Source: Ctenosaura bakeri (Eukaryota > Chordata > Lepidosauria > Squamata > Iguanidae). From it: a stretch of 64,000 bases of DNA. How positions within the stretch are numbered: the stretch's first letter is position 1; every line of letters begins with the position of its first letter. Shown piece after piece: positions 1 to 9,818 of this stretch. The DNA lies in the NCBI GenBank assembly GCA_948474755.1, contig CAOLHI010002512.1, forward strand, positions 1 to 64,000. Direction: 5' to 3'. Both the position numbers and the translations under genes were made by a program. The notes under the pieces were generated by a model. It did not search any database. It was not told where the DNA came from and worked only from the letters and a program-made list of their open reading frames with translations.

Positions 1-39
1 AGACAGTGCAAAGCTCTCAGAGCCCTAAAAAGGGTACCT

Positions 40-219
40 GGCCATTTCCGCACTAGACTGTTATAGCGCTATTATTCCCCTTGCAACATCCTATGGAACC
101 CTGAGGTTTGCAGTTTTGGGAGGGGCCACGTGGCCCCTCCCGAAACTACAAACCCCAGGATTCGACAGGAAGTTGCAAGAGCAATAATAGTGCTATAACA
201 GTCTGGTGCTGAAATGGCC
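40..219. mobile_element. Family A palindromic MITE
   Basis: A 180-bp non-autonomous DNA element. Its left end reads GGCCATTTCCGCAC and its right end GTGCTGAAATGGCC, so the ends are inverted repeats, and the inversion continues inward through the tatagcgctattattcc and ggaataatagtgctata-type blocks to a centre at about 125-140 (ggggccacgtggcccc). It is flanked by CCT at 37-39 and 220-222, a 3-bp target duplication. It has no coding capacity. The same family recurs at 7057, 7807, 19354, 19507, 20007 and 52972. The superfamily is not assigned: 3-bp duplications occur in Harbinger, CACTA, Zator and some Academ elements, and the target here is not TWA. Confidence 0.85.
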
Positions 220-1833
220 CCTGAAATGGCTAGGAAAATAAAAAGGCCTTTACCCAGCACCCCAAAGGCCATAATGTTAAGTTGAGATGAGCCTTTCTGT
301 CTTGAGCAACCTGACTCACCTCATTTGGTGGAGGCACCTGGAGATGACCTCAGAATCCATGTAGGTCAGAAGGGCAAGGATCAATTTTTGGCCCTACATG
401 CAGCTACTGTTAAAATGTGAAGGTCAGAAGGGTATAGCAATTGAGAGTGCTGAACTAGGATCCAGAATTGGGAGTTCCAGTCCCTAGTCAACCAGAAAGC
501 ATAGTGGAAGTCCAAGACCAGTCACTGAGGTGTTTTTTTTTTTTAAGTATATGGTAAGCAATGTGGAGAGAAACATGTTTAAAATGGGATAAATAAATAA
601 TACATAGATCTCTGTACCTTTTATCCAGATAGGCCTTTGACCATCCTTTATAGTTCCACAGGGCTGAGTCGTGTGCTACAGTTAATGCCCAAGACCTCAT
701 GTTATTGTGCCTATTCACCAGTGACTTTGTTTCCCTCCTCCCTCCATTGCAGCCTTCTGTGGCACCAAAAAGTTGCTCCAGATGGTTTAAAAGCCTCCCA
801 GAACTGGTTCACAAGGGGCTGCAGGAAAGAGGCAGAATTGCTGATTTTGGTGGAAGTGCTGAGATCTGGCACTGGTTCACTATTGGAATTCTGACCAACA
901 AATCAAAATTCTGTAGGAAAAGATCTTCCAAAGCAACAGATAAATTTTCTGGATCACCAGGTATTTCAGGATCTCACCAGCAGATGATATGCACTAATCC
1001 TTTGTTTACACACAACAACTTATTTTTGACTATTGCCATTTTTATAAATGGCTGTGGTATGGAAACGACTGCACCTGTTGCATACAAGCGTAATCAGAGG
1101 AAGTTGTGTATGGAATGTAAATACATTGAATTTATAATGCACCACCAGCACTAGGGCTTTCTGTCATTTGCTAAAGATCCTTATATATGCAGTTTTGAAA
1201 GATGGGAGGGAAGATGGCGGAGACACAGTAAGGAGTGCTGTACGGAGCTCTGGTGATTTTCTTTACTAATGAAGCTTTATGTGGTTCTAAAGATTCTGCT
1301 TTGCCTAGCTAGTTTGGCTTGATGATACCTGCTGCCCTGTGAAACTTGAGAAATTGTTGATAGTGTACTCAACAAAGAGATTCACTTATCTTGTTTTCGT
1401 TTCTCCTGGAAGCATGTTAAACCTTGCTGCCCATTAGCTTCTTCCCCAGCTATCAATTTTGTTGGTATCTGAATAACACTAACTGTCCTTGGGAAGCAGG
1501 AAGGGTTTAGAACTTTGAGAGAAGCATACGATATACTAGAAAAGCAGAAGACAGAAAGAAGAAAATAAGTAAGCTAAAACTAACACTGCTAGCAGCCTGA
1601 ATGGTGTTTCAAATAATTAAAGGGACAGTTGCTCCTTGCTTTAACTCCTAACTCCCAAATGATTACTACTACTGAGAAGCCTAATAATAAGTGAATTAGA
1701 ATCAGAAACCAACTTACCCTTTGTCTATAATCCTTGACAAAATCTTGGAGATACACTTTAGACAAACATCTTTGGAATAAGAATATATGCAGATTTTTGT
1801 GCCCATGCCACTTACCACTCTGTGTGTGCGTGT
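220..1833. other. Non-coding stretch, nothing firm
   Basis: AT-rich single-copy-looking DNA. The only thing standing out is an open reading frame behind an acceptor-like pyrimidine tract (tccctccattgcag, ending at 752), described separately. No RNA gene and no confident repeat is recognised. Confidence 0.4.
753..960 (+). other. Weak exon-like open segment
   Basis: A good acceptor (cctccctccattgcag, AG at 751-752) precedes a frame that stays open from 753 to about 1154. The frame begins PSVAPKSCSRWFKSLPEL. The only nearby donor is a weak GTATTT at 961, giving a 208-nt segment. The composition is not repeat-like and I recognise no domain. Open frames of this length occur by chance in tens of kilobases at this GC content, so it is more probably accidental than a real exon. 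Confidence 0.15.
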
Positions 1834-1948
1834 ACGTACCTTCAATTTGCCTGCTGACTTATGGCAACCTCATGAATTTCATAGGGATCTTTTAGGCAAG
1901 AAATATTACGATGTGGTTTTGCCAGTTCATCCCTCCAAAATATAGCCA
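1834..1948 (-). repeat. SINE 3' fragment (5S-derived SINE type)
   Basis: The stretch reads accttcaatttgcctg, then gacttatggcaacctcatg, then gttttgccagttcatccctc. The same order is seen in the body of the 5S-rRNA-derived SINE at 49951-50175 and in the fragment at 54462. The 5S-like head is missing here, so this is a truncated copy on the minus strand. Confidence 0.6.
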
Positions 1949-2981
1949 ATTTTGCTTGCCAGCAGCTGTGTCTGTCTGTGCCAATCATAGGTATTGATGT
2001 GAAGATGGCAAAGAAAATGGACTCAAATTTGGCTTACAACAAGTAGACAGGCTTCTGAAATAAGGAACTTCTCTATTAAGGCAAATTCCTGAAAATAAGC
2101 TCTGTTTGGCAGCACTGGAATACAGTGTCTTGGGACAAAAGCATAGTAGAATATCAACACATTTAAAATTCCAGGAATTAATTTGACTTTCCTAGCTCCA
2201 CTGAGTTGTTTTGATGCTACATTTTGTTTGGCAAAGATTCCTAAGAAGGAACTAGTTTGTGAAAGAACACTAGGAGGCAGTTTCTTCTCACTTCATATTA
2301 TTTTCATCCTAATCCAAATCTATACACAACAGCAGCATTTATTTCAAACAGTGAAGAAGAATTAAAGCCTAAATAAGCATAAGTTGCTGAACAACTGGAA
2401 TCAACATCATTTGTTTTGGGTGGTCGATGTTTGGTAAAAACCTGGAGCCATGAGATGAAATGAAGCAGAGGAAAATGTAGGCAGAATATCAGAAGTTTCT
2501 TAGAATTAGCTCCAGGAGAGAAATATTTGTTAAAAGTTTTGGCGAAATTTGATGCTTCTAGTTGCTTTGAAATGGAGGCCTGAAAAGTATTTTAGAGATG
2601 ATCCTAGTGGGTGGTAGGCAAGAATATATTACATCTTTTACCAAAACATAGTGTGTAAAAGACTATTCAGCTGTTGTGGTGCTGACAACTTTTCCTTTTC
2701 ACTGTCCAAGAAACAGAAGACACACAAATGGATTGAATATGCTCGCTCACCCTGTTGCTCTTAGGAGCTGAAATTTATTTATTGGAATGGTGGCCCACCT
2801 ACACTAATAAGCTACAGAAAGTGGGACCTTTTACATGAAACACTTGAGTGCCTTTGCTAAAGAGGGCTCAGAATAGGCATGGTTTTCTTCTGCTGTGTAG
2901 GCTGGGCAATAGCTACATGAATCTGATGAACTGAGAACAAGAGTCTCATTTACCAGTGTGGGTGATCCATCTCTGTTAAGA
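1949..2981. other. Non-coding stretch, nothing recognised
   Basis: AT-rich DNA with scattered stops in all frames. No repeat family, RNA gene or exon with convincing splice sites is seen. Confidence 0.4.
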
Positions 2982-3287
2982 GGTGACATGATAACCGTGT
3001 TTAAATATTTGAAGGAATGTCATATGGAGCGTGCTTGTTTTCTGCTGCTCCAAAGACTAGGACACAGAACAATAGATTCAAACTACATGAAAAGAGATTC
3101 TACCTAAACATTAGGAAGCACTCTGTAATGGTGACAGTAGATTGATAGTGGAATAACCTGCCTCAGAGTGTGGTAGAGTCTCCTTCTTTGGACATTTTTA
3201 AGCAGAGGCTGGATGGTCATCTGTCAGGAGTGCTTTCAGTGTGTGTACCACTGGACTTTGTGATCTCTTCCAGCTCTATGATTCTAG
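2982..3287 (+). mobile_element. CR1 LINE, 3' end only
   Basis: This segment lines up block by block with the 3' end of the longer CR1 copy at 52620-52970: the aagaggtgacatgataa block, tgcttgttttctgctgctc, agagtgtggtagagtctcc, ttaagcagaggctggatgg and the terminal cttccagctctatgattct. It is 5'-truncated, as is usual for CR1, which copies itself by target-primed reverse transcription from the 3' end. Divergence from the other copy is moderate. It keeps only the last codons of ORF2 and the 3' UTR and is not functional. Confidence 0.88.
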
Positions 3288-3560
3288 GCCATGCTTGCCT
3301 TTAGTCAGAGTGAAGTGGCCAAAACAGGCATCAGGTTTTGGTTGTCAAGAAAGGGCAACAAATGCATACCGAGTTTATTATTTTATTTTTACTGCCAGGG
3401 AAGGTGACTTTTGGAATTTTCTGCCTCATATGCTAATAGAATATAACTGGTTTTTTGTCTTACGTGCCTTAGCATGGGTAGCTGGTTGGCTGTTTACTGT
3501 TCTTTCTCAAGCAGCAAAATGTCTTGGGCTGGTCCTGGTCTCCCTGAGGAACTGACTTCT

Positions 3561-3781
3561 AGCAATAGCAGCAATAGCAGTTACATTTCTATAGCGCTTA
3601 TCAGTGCGAAGCACTCCGTAAATGGTTTACAATGTGTTTAGCTAATTGCCCCCAACAAGCTGGGTACTCATTTTACCGACCTACAGAAGGATGGAAGGCT
3701 GAGTTAACCTAGAGCCCTGCAGGATTGAACTCACAATGTTGTGGCTGCAGTACTGGCATTTAACGACTGCACCACCAGGAC
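3561..3781 (-). repeat. tRNA-derived SINE
   Basis: Read on the minus strand it begins with a tRNA-like head (tcctggtggtgcagtcgttaaatgcc, containing the A-box) followed by a B-box-like ttgtgagttcaatcctgc, and ends in a (GCAATA)-type tail visible on the + strand as agcaatagcagcaatagcag at 3561-3580. It is the same family as the SINE inserted at 20044, sharing the motifs ctgggtactcattttacc and gcccccaacaagctggg. It is a dead RNA polymerase III retroposon copy, not a tRNA gene. Confidence 0.8.
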
Positions 3782-3837
3782 TTTTGGTATGTCCTATCTC
3801 TCCTCTTTGAAGATGTTCCTGTTTCATGTGCTTGTAC

Positions 3838-4060
3838 ATCTCCTTCACACTACACAATTGTAGTGCTATGATTCCACTTTAAATGCCATGGTGACATCCT
3901 ATGGAATCCTGGGATTTGCAGTTTGGGGGTGAAGTATTTAGAGTTCTCAGCCAGAGAGCTCCAGTACTTTGCTAAACTACAAACCTCAGGATTTCATAGG
4001 GTGTTGCAAAGGTAGTTGAAATGAAATATAGCACTATAATTGTGTAGTATGAAAGGGCCC
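3838..4060. mobile_element. Family B palindromic MITE
   Basis: Inverted repeat about 223 bp long. The left side reads cacactacacaattgtagtgctatg and the right side catagcactata-like blocks, then attgtgtagtatgaaagggccc. The inner part (catcctatggaatcctggg and its inverted partner ggatttcatagggtgttg) resembles family A, but B has a longer arm with a ccatggtgaca/gcaaaggtagtt block and different termini (GGGCCCTTTCA). No open frame. Related copies lie at 14103, 26858 and 53090. Confidence 0.75.
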
Positions 4061-4197
4061 AAGGAGTGAAAAAAATGTTGTCATGATGTTCTGAGTGATC
4101 ACAAATACATTTTTTTTTGCCTTTTCTCTTGCATGTACAGATTTATTAAATGCATATGTGGCATAAAACAGTGGCCATAGCCACAGATTTACACATG

Positions 4198-4665
4198 CAG
4201 TTGGCCTTTCACATTTGCTAGGGTTGGGGTGCAGGACCCCCATAAAAGCAAAAACAAATGCAAATATTAAAATGTGAGTGTGTGTCTGTGGGAAGGGGGC
4301 CAAAGCATGGTGGAGAGAGAAGGCAACCAGGGTTCAAACCGGGTCAGGAAAAGGAGAAGGAAAGAGAGTTGGCTGGCATGGCAGCCCTATACTTCTTCTC
4401 TCTTACCCATCTTCTTCCTTGGGTGTGTGTGGCTAGGGTTTATGGTGCTGAGAAATCAGACTGTGAGCTGTCCTTGTCTGGCCAGACAGCAGCTGGTGGA
4501 GGAGGAACAGAGGCAGGTTTTTAAAAGGGCTGCACAGCCTGATTGGAGCTACTGAGAGGGAATGCTCCCCCAGAAAAGAACCACTTGAGGGGGGACAGGG
4601 ATTGGAGAAACTTGCAAATATTCAAATCCATGAAAGTTAAACCTGCAAATGTGGAGGGCTAACTG
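4198..4665. mobile_element. Family X pogo/Tigger-like MITE
   Basis: Starts CAGTTGGCCTTTCACATTTGC and ends GCAAATGTGGAGGGCTAACTG, followed by TA. CAGT...ACTG ends with a TA target duplication are the signature of the Tc1/mariner-pogo group. The interior is GC-richer than its flanks (gctgagaaatcagactg, agcagctggtggagg) and reappears inverted in the copy at 29653. No transposase coding is visible, so it depends on an autonomous relative. Other copies lie at 18984 and 48118. Confidence 0.75.
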
Positions 4666-5283
4666 TATATGTAGCAGATGAGCTATAGAAATACCCAGTT
4701 TCAGCTTCTAGATTTATTCTTATCGTTTAGCAAGGCAATTCTGTGCATGTTTATGCAGAAATAAGTCCCACTGAGTTTAGCAAGGCTTATTTCCATGAAA
4801 GTATGCATTGGACTTTAGCCACAGCCACACTGCTTAGCATACACCCATCCTGTTCTCTTATTGTGTTTCATTAGACCCTTTCTTAATCCTGCATCTCATC
4901 GCCCACACATAACTTTGGCTGAGAGTTGGGTCACTTTACTGGTGGAAAGTTAGCAAGCAGCTGCTGCCCAGTGTCTCAGGCTCTTGTAATAAAACAAAAT
5001 GGCAGTCCAAGCACAATAGTCCTGTATCCATATTACTTTCATGCTTCATGGGAAAGAATGAAGATTGCAGCTCAGAAACAACAGGAGTCAGCACTTTTGG
5101 ATTTAATACAGTGTAGTACACTTCAGTGGCCTTAAGTTTTTCTCATTATACACCAACCACTTTGAGTGCTTAATGGGCCTCCCTTTCCTTGGCTGAACAT
5201 GCCACCTGATGACTCAGCTACATGTTTCTTTTAAGAGCTCTAAGAGATGGAAACTTTCAGCTAGAGGTAGCTTTCCTGTCCCA

Positions 5284-5478
5284 GGGGACAGTGGTTCATA
5301 GTCATTCGACTATGGACCCTGGAGACCAAGATTCAATTCCCCACTTGGCTACAAAAACCCACTGACTGACCTTGCGTGCATCACATACTTTCAGTCCCAG
5401 AAAACCCTGTGATAGGTTCACTTTAGGGTCTCCATCAGTCAGAAACAACTTGAAGGCACACAACAACATCAACAACAA
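5284..5478 (+). repeat. tRNA-derived SINE with CAACAA tail
   Basis: The head carries an A-box-like cagtggttcatagtcat and a B-box-like agattcaattccccac. The body reads aaacccactgactgacctt and gtgataggttcactttagggt. The 3' end reads cttgaaggcacacaacaac. It is the commonest SINE of the window, with at least ten copies on both strands. It is a decayed retroposon. Confidence 0.88.
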
Positions 5479-6592
5479 TTTGTGAGATTGGGGATGCCAT
5501 TTGCTTCTTCTACCTCAGGAAGCAAAATGCATTGACTAGGCCTGCAGGGAACATTCATTCTATAATTTGGTATCATCCCATTTGACATAGTACGCTTCAT
5601 TGTTATAAACAATGACAGTCATTACATACCAGTGTGGAGCCATGTCCCATACAGACAATACATAGTTTGCGATACCTCCTTGAGAGCATAATGACACCAT
5701 GAAAGAGTATCATTTCTGCTGCTGTCCTTTCAGAGTATAATTCCCTGCCCTTGTTTCCCAACTGCTGTAGAAATTCCAATTCATCCTTCAACAAGTTGGA
5801 GAGCAGGGTCCATAGTCTAATGCTCAAACCACTGGCACATGAGGCAGAAGATTCTATATGAGCCTTTCCCTGCTCCATCCAATGAACACCAAAGTAAATA
5901 ACTAACCCTTTCATAAGATTCAAAAGTTGCTGCCTGAGATGACTGGCTCAGGACAGGATTCACTTGGTGATTTACAATGATGTAATTCCCAATTATTCCA
6001 AGGTAAGTACTTTTCAAAGCAGGGATAGGAATCATGTGGCCCATGGGCTGTGTGTGGTCCTTTGTTCATCCAATATGGCCTTTGGGTCCCCAATTCTCCC
6101 CACCACCACCACAAAGACCCTCGCATTCCCCTCTCAAATTTTCAGCCAAAAAAATTGTTATGGAACTCAACTCTGGGCTTTGGAGTGTGCTCACCCCTGT
6201 TTTATCTATGCAAACAAAGTTATCTTGTTTCTCATTGTGCAACATACACTTGAGGTGTGCAAGGATAACCAGAGAGTTCTCCTCTGGCTAGTAATTGGCT
6301 ATGGGTGCCATTTCACACTAGGGAATAAGGAGCAGGCTTACAGAGGAGAACAGTAGCAAGGCTTCCTGGTTCAGGTGCACAACGACACTAAGAGGACATT
6401 CAGTTGTATCTCTGTGGCCAGTCAGCAGTAGAATTGCACCTGGGAACTCTTGAGGTGCCAGTGCACATTCAGGAAAGGAAGTGCAGCTCTGGACTGACAC
6501 AACAGATACATTGGCTGAGATGTACGCTTGGCCAGCACCCTAGCAGGAACTTGGCCTCAAACTGTTTAATGGTAAGTCCCATATCTTGGAAG
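5479..6592. other. Non-coding stretch, nothing recognised
   Basis: No exon, RNA gene or assignable repeat is seen. Short open frames around 5964-6356 lack splice sites, domain motifs or a plausible start. Confidence 0.4.
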
Positions 6593-6690
6593 TCTCATAA
6601 ACTCATAGATTTAGAAGGAGGTTCAAAGGCCTTCTAGTGTAACCTCCTGACAGTGAAGGAATCCAACGTCCAAATTCTGTTTAAAAAAAA
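6593..6690 (-). mobile_element. Old CR1 LINE 3' fragment
   Basis: The + strand reads ataaactcatagatttagaagg, then ggttcaaaggccttctag and cctcctgacagtgaagg. This is the reverse complement of a CR1-type 3' end (compare the fresher minus copy at 50379). It is short and diverged. Confidence 0.55.
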
Positions 6691-7056
6691 ATAGAGAAAA
6701 CAAGCTCACTCCAACTTCCACTTGACAGTCTCTCAGATTTTTTTTTAAGTATTGCACAGTGCAGTTTGCTGAGGTTGTGATATGATCTGGTCATATGTTT
6801 TGAAAGCATCTTGTTAAAACTATTATTTAAACTAATTTTATTTTCATTTCTTCTTCCCTTGGAATCACTGTGTTGCAACATCTCAGTGCAAGATTGTTAC
6901 TTCACTAGTTTTTTAGAGTGTTAGCACTGCAGCACTTCAGTGAAGTACAGTCTATGTTGCTATACACATCTTTAGGGGTGTGACCAGAAAGCCTTGTAGG
7001 AATCAGATCTATTGATGTCCCTGGACAGTTTTTTGTTACAGTGGATCTCTGATCGA
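6691..7056. other. Non-coding spacer
   Basis: AT-rich spacer between a CR1 fragment and a family A MITE. Nothing else is recognised. Confidence 0.35.
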
Positions 7057-7259
7057 GGCCATTTCCACACCACAGTGTTAAAGTGCTGTTATTCCACTTT
7101 CAACATCCTTTGGAATCCTGAGGTTTGTAGTTTAGGGAGGGGCATTTAGAATTCTCAGCCAGAGAGCTTTTTGACCTCAGTAAACTACAAACCCCAGAAT
7201 TCCCAAAGGATGTAGAAAGTGGAATAATAGCACTATAACAGTGCAGTGCGGAAATGGCC
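7057..7259. mobile_element. Family A MITE, long-centre subtype
   Basis: Ends GGCCATTTCCACAC and GTGCGGAAATGGCC. The arms hold ttattccactttcaacatcc and its inverted partner. This copy has a longer centre, with gaattctcagccagagagct between the arms. Flanking bases are CGA (7054-7056) and TGA (7260-7262), compatible with a 3-bp duplication in which one CpG has decayed. Confidence 0.82.
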
Positions 7260-7806
7260 TGAATGAATAAATACCAACTGGAGGACAGAAGTAAAAAGCT
7301 GCAGCTGATTATAGAGTTGCTAGCAAATAATCTGGGAAAACAGAAGGATTGTTTGGATATTAAAAACAAGGACTACTTCCATTAAAACTGCAACCCCCAA
7401 CATTTCACTCACCTAGACATCTCAAATTGGGTTCTTTTAATAATTACTTTAATTTCTAAAACGAACATGTTAAATTTTTGTGATAACATTCCAGTTCTAG
7501 TAGGACTGGCTGTGGTGTTCTTAAATGTTTGTGGGAAAGAGAGGGGAAAAATGTATCATGGAGATGCTGGTTTGGTTGGAATGTAGCATACTGTTCAGAC
7601 TAACAAGATGGTCCCAACCTGGTAGTAGTAACCTTTTAAATTGGGCCATTGTGGTATAAGAGAAGTAATAACAAAACAACAGGAAAGTCATTTCACATTT
7701 AAAGAATGGAGAGCATGGTTCAGTGATAGTGTATGTTTGCTGGATACTGTGGGCCTGAAATTTAATTGCTGGCATCTCCAGTTAAAAGGATCAGGTAGGA
7801 GGTGGT
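7260..7806. other. Non-coding spacer
   Basis: Spacer between two family A MITEs. No exon or repeat is recognised. Confidence 0.35.
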
Positions 7807-7985
7807 GGCCATTTCCATACTACACTCTTATAGCATGATTATTCCACTTTCAACATCCTATGGAATCCTGAGGTTTGCCATTTAGGGAGTGGCTCTTGGC
7901 CCCTTCCTAAGCTGCAAACCTCAGGATTCCATAGGATGCTGAAAGTGGAATAATTGTGCTGTAAGACTGTAGTGCAGAAATGGCT
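7807..7985. mobile_element. Family A palindromic MITE
   Basis: 179-bp inverted repeat starting GGCCATTTCCATAC and ending GTGCAGAAATGGCT (last base mutated). It is flanked by GGT at 7804-7806 and 7986-7988, a clean 3-bp target duplication. The centre reads gtggctcttggccccttcc. Confidence 0.83.
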
Positions 7986-9622
7986 GGTGACAATATGCAT
8001 AAAGAACTAGTTGGACAGATGGTCTGATCTGGAATGGGACAACTTGTTGTGAATAGATATTAGCAGAACCTGAGGCTGCAAAAATCTGGTACCTGGTATG
8101 TACCTATCTGGGAATAAGTCCACTGGATCTACTCTTCACAGAATTGCACTATACAGAATTGCACTGTAAGGTACATTTTACAGGGCAATAACGTGGCAAA
8201 AAGTGATTGTAAATGAAACAAATAAGGAACCAATATCTCCCTTATCAGTACTGTAAGTTGTCTGAAGTAGTCTCCCTTGATTAATTAAGATCTGGCATAT
8301 TTGACATAGTGGTGCAAGAAAATGAAAAGCACCAGGAAAGACAAAGGAAAGAAAATATATCCACTTGAAGATGAATTAAGGAAACCAGCAAGTCTTTTTT
8401 ATCTCATGTTCCAAGGATTTGTTAAATCCATTAACATACTTTCACAAACCCCTCCTCAGCTGCCAAATGGTGAAGACAGAAAATTCACTGGAGTTCTGCT
8501 GAAGCAATGAGGCCAGGCAAGAGACTCTATGGGATTTGGTTTGACCTAGCAATTTTGCAGGTCACCATGCAGTCCCTGGAATGTTTTGGGTTATGAGGAA
8601 GAAAAAGGCAGGTGTTTTTGCAAATAAGGGTTCTTTCTTCTCTGAGGTGGGCTGAGGGGACTTATAACACCATGGAAAGATGTGGGGGGAGGCATGCTCT
8701 TCGAGGTGAGTGCCACAGCTCTCAGTGCCATTGCCAGTATATAGAGTGGAGGGAGTTTGTTCCACATGATTTCTGTGGGATCACTAAGAGGGATCAAGGC
8801 TGCCCTTTTATCAGAGCTGTACACTATAGTAAATCTGTATCGATGGCAAACAATGTGCTTCATGCTGGATTAATGATGATTCACACCCAGGATGTGAGCA
8901 AAAGAACCAAGGAGGGGGAAAGAGAGGGGGAGACAAGTTGAAAAGATTAGAAAAGTCAAAGAGCTTCATTTCTTGAAAGTAGGATTTATAGTTTAAAATC
9001 TAAATGAAGCAAACAAATGTCAAGCCAGCCTCACTAAAGTTATGTTTATTAAGCTGTGACAAACCAACCAGCTGTTAGCCTTAGTCACAAAGAAATAGAA
9101 GAAAAGGTTTACAAAACTAGCAAAGGAAACACCAGTCATCAGCTTAAACAGTCACTTTTAGAATGGTGGTTCTCTCCTTATCTGATTTTGTATCATGTAC
9201 CTAACTATTTAGGCATTATCTGTAAATGTTAAAGCAATACAAAACGAGGTACCAGTAGGGAGGAAGTCTTGGTTCCTGGTTTATACACTGCTTTAAGCAT
9301 AAAATATACAAAAAGTCTATTCTTTCCACATCTTAGTTCCACCTCTGGCATCAAAATATCTGTTGAAAAAGTAAAGCTCAGGGAAACATCAACTTTGTCA
9401 ACTGAGGTATAGCTGCAAGTCTGAAATCCTACTAGAAAACTACGCTAGTGTAAAATATTTTCACAAGTGGTCACAGAAGTGTGGTCCCTAGTGCAGCTAA
9501 TCATTCCACAAGCACCTATGCGGCTCCTCCTCACTTTTGCTATTAGGGGTAACCCTTGCGTAATGGATGAGATCGAGGTCTTGATGTGTGTTGAACCTTC
9601 ACAACTGTGAGATTCAGTGTAA
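7986..9622. other. Non-coding stretch, nothing firm
   Basis: A 62-codon open frame at 8322-8510 has no supporting splice sites or recognisable domain. Otherwise this is AT-rich sequence without assignable repeats. Confidence 0.4.
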
Positions 9623-9818
9623 GTTGTTGTTGTTGTTGTGTACCTTCAAGTCATTTCCAACTTATGGCAATCCTAAGGCAAACCTATCACAGGGTTTTCT
9701 AGAGGCTCAGAGTGTGCAACACACCCAAGGTCACCCAGTGGATTTCTATGGCTGAGCAAGGAATCAAATGCTGGTCTCCAGGGTCATAGTCCAATGTTCA
9801 AACCAGTAGGCTGGTGTG
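9623..9818 (-). repeat. tRNA-derived SINE with CAACAA tail
   Basis: On the + strand it starts with the complement of the tail (gttgttgttgttgtgtacc), continues through ttcaagtcatttccaac, ttatggcaatcctaaggc and cacccagtggatttctatgg, and ends with the complement of the B and A boxes (gggtcatagtccaatgttca). Full-length or nearly so. Confidence 0.88.

Noticed and set aside
753..1154. Open frame of about 134 codons behind an acceptor-like sequence
   Set aside because: Weak donor, no recognisable domain, and frames of this length arise by chance at this scale; kept only as a low-confidence note.
8322..8510. 62-codon + strand frame that could be a small gene
   Set aside because: No consensus splice acceptor, no donor and no recognisable motif.
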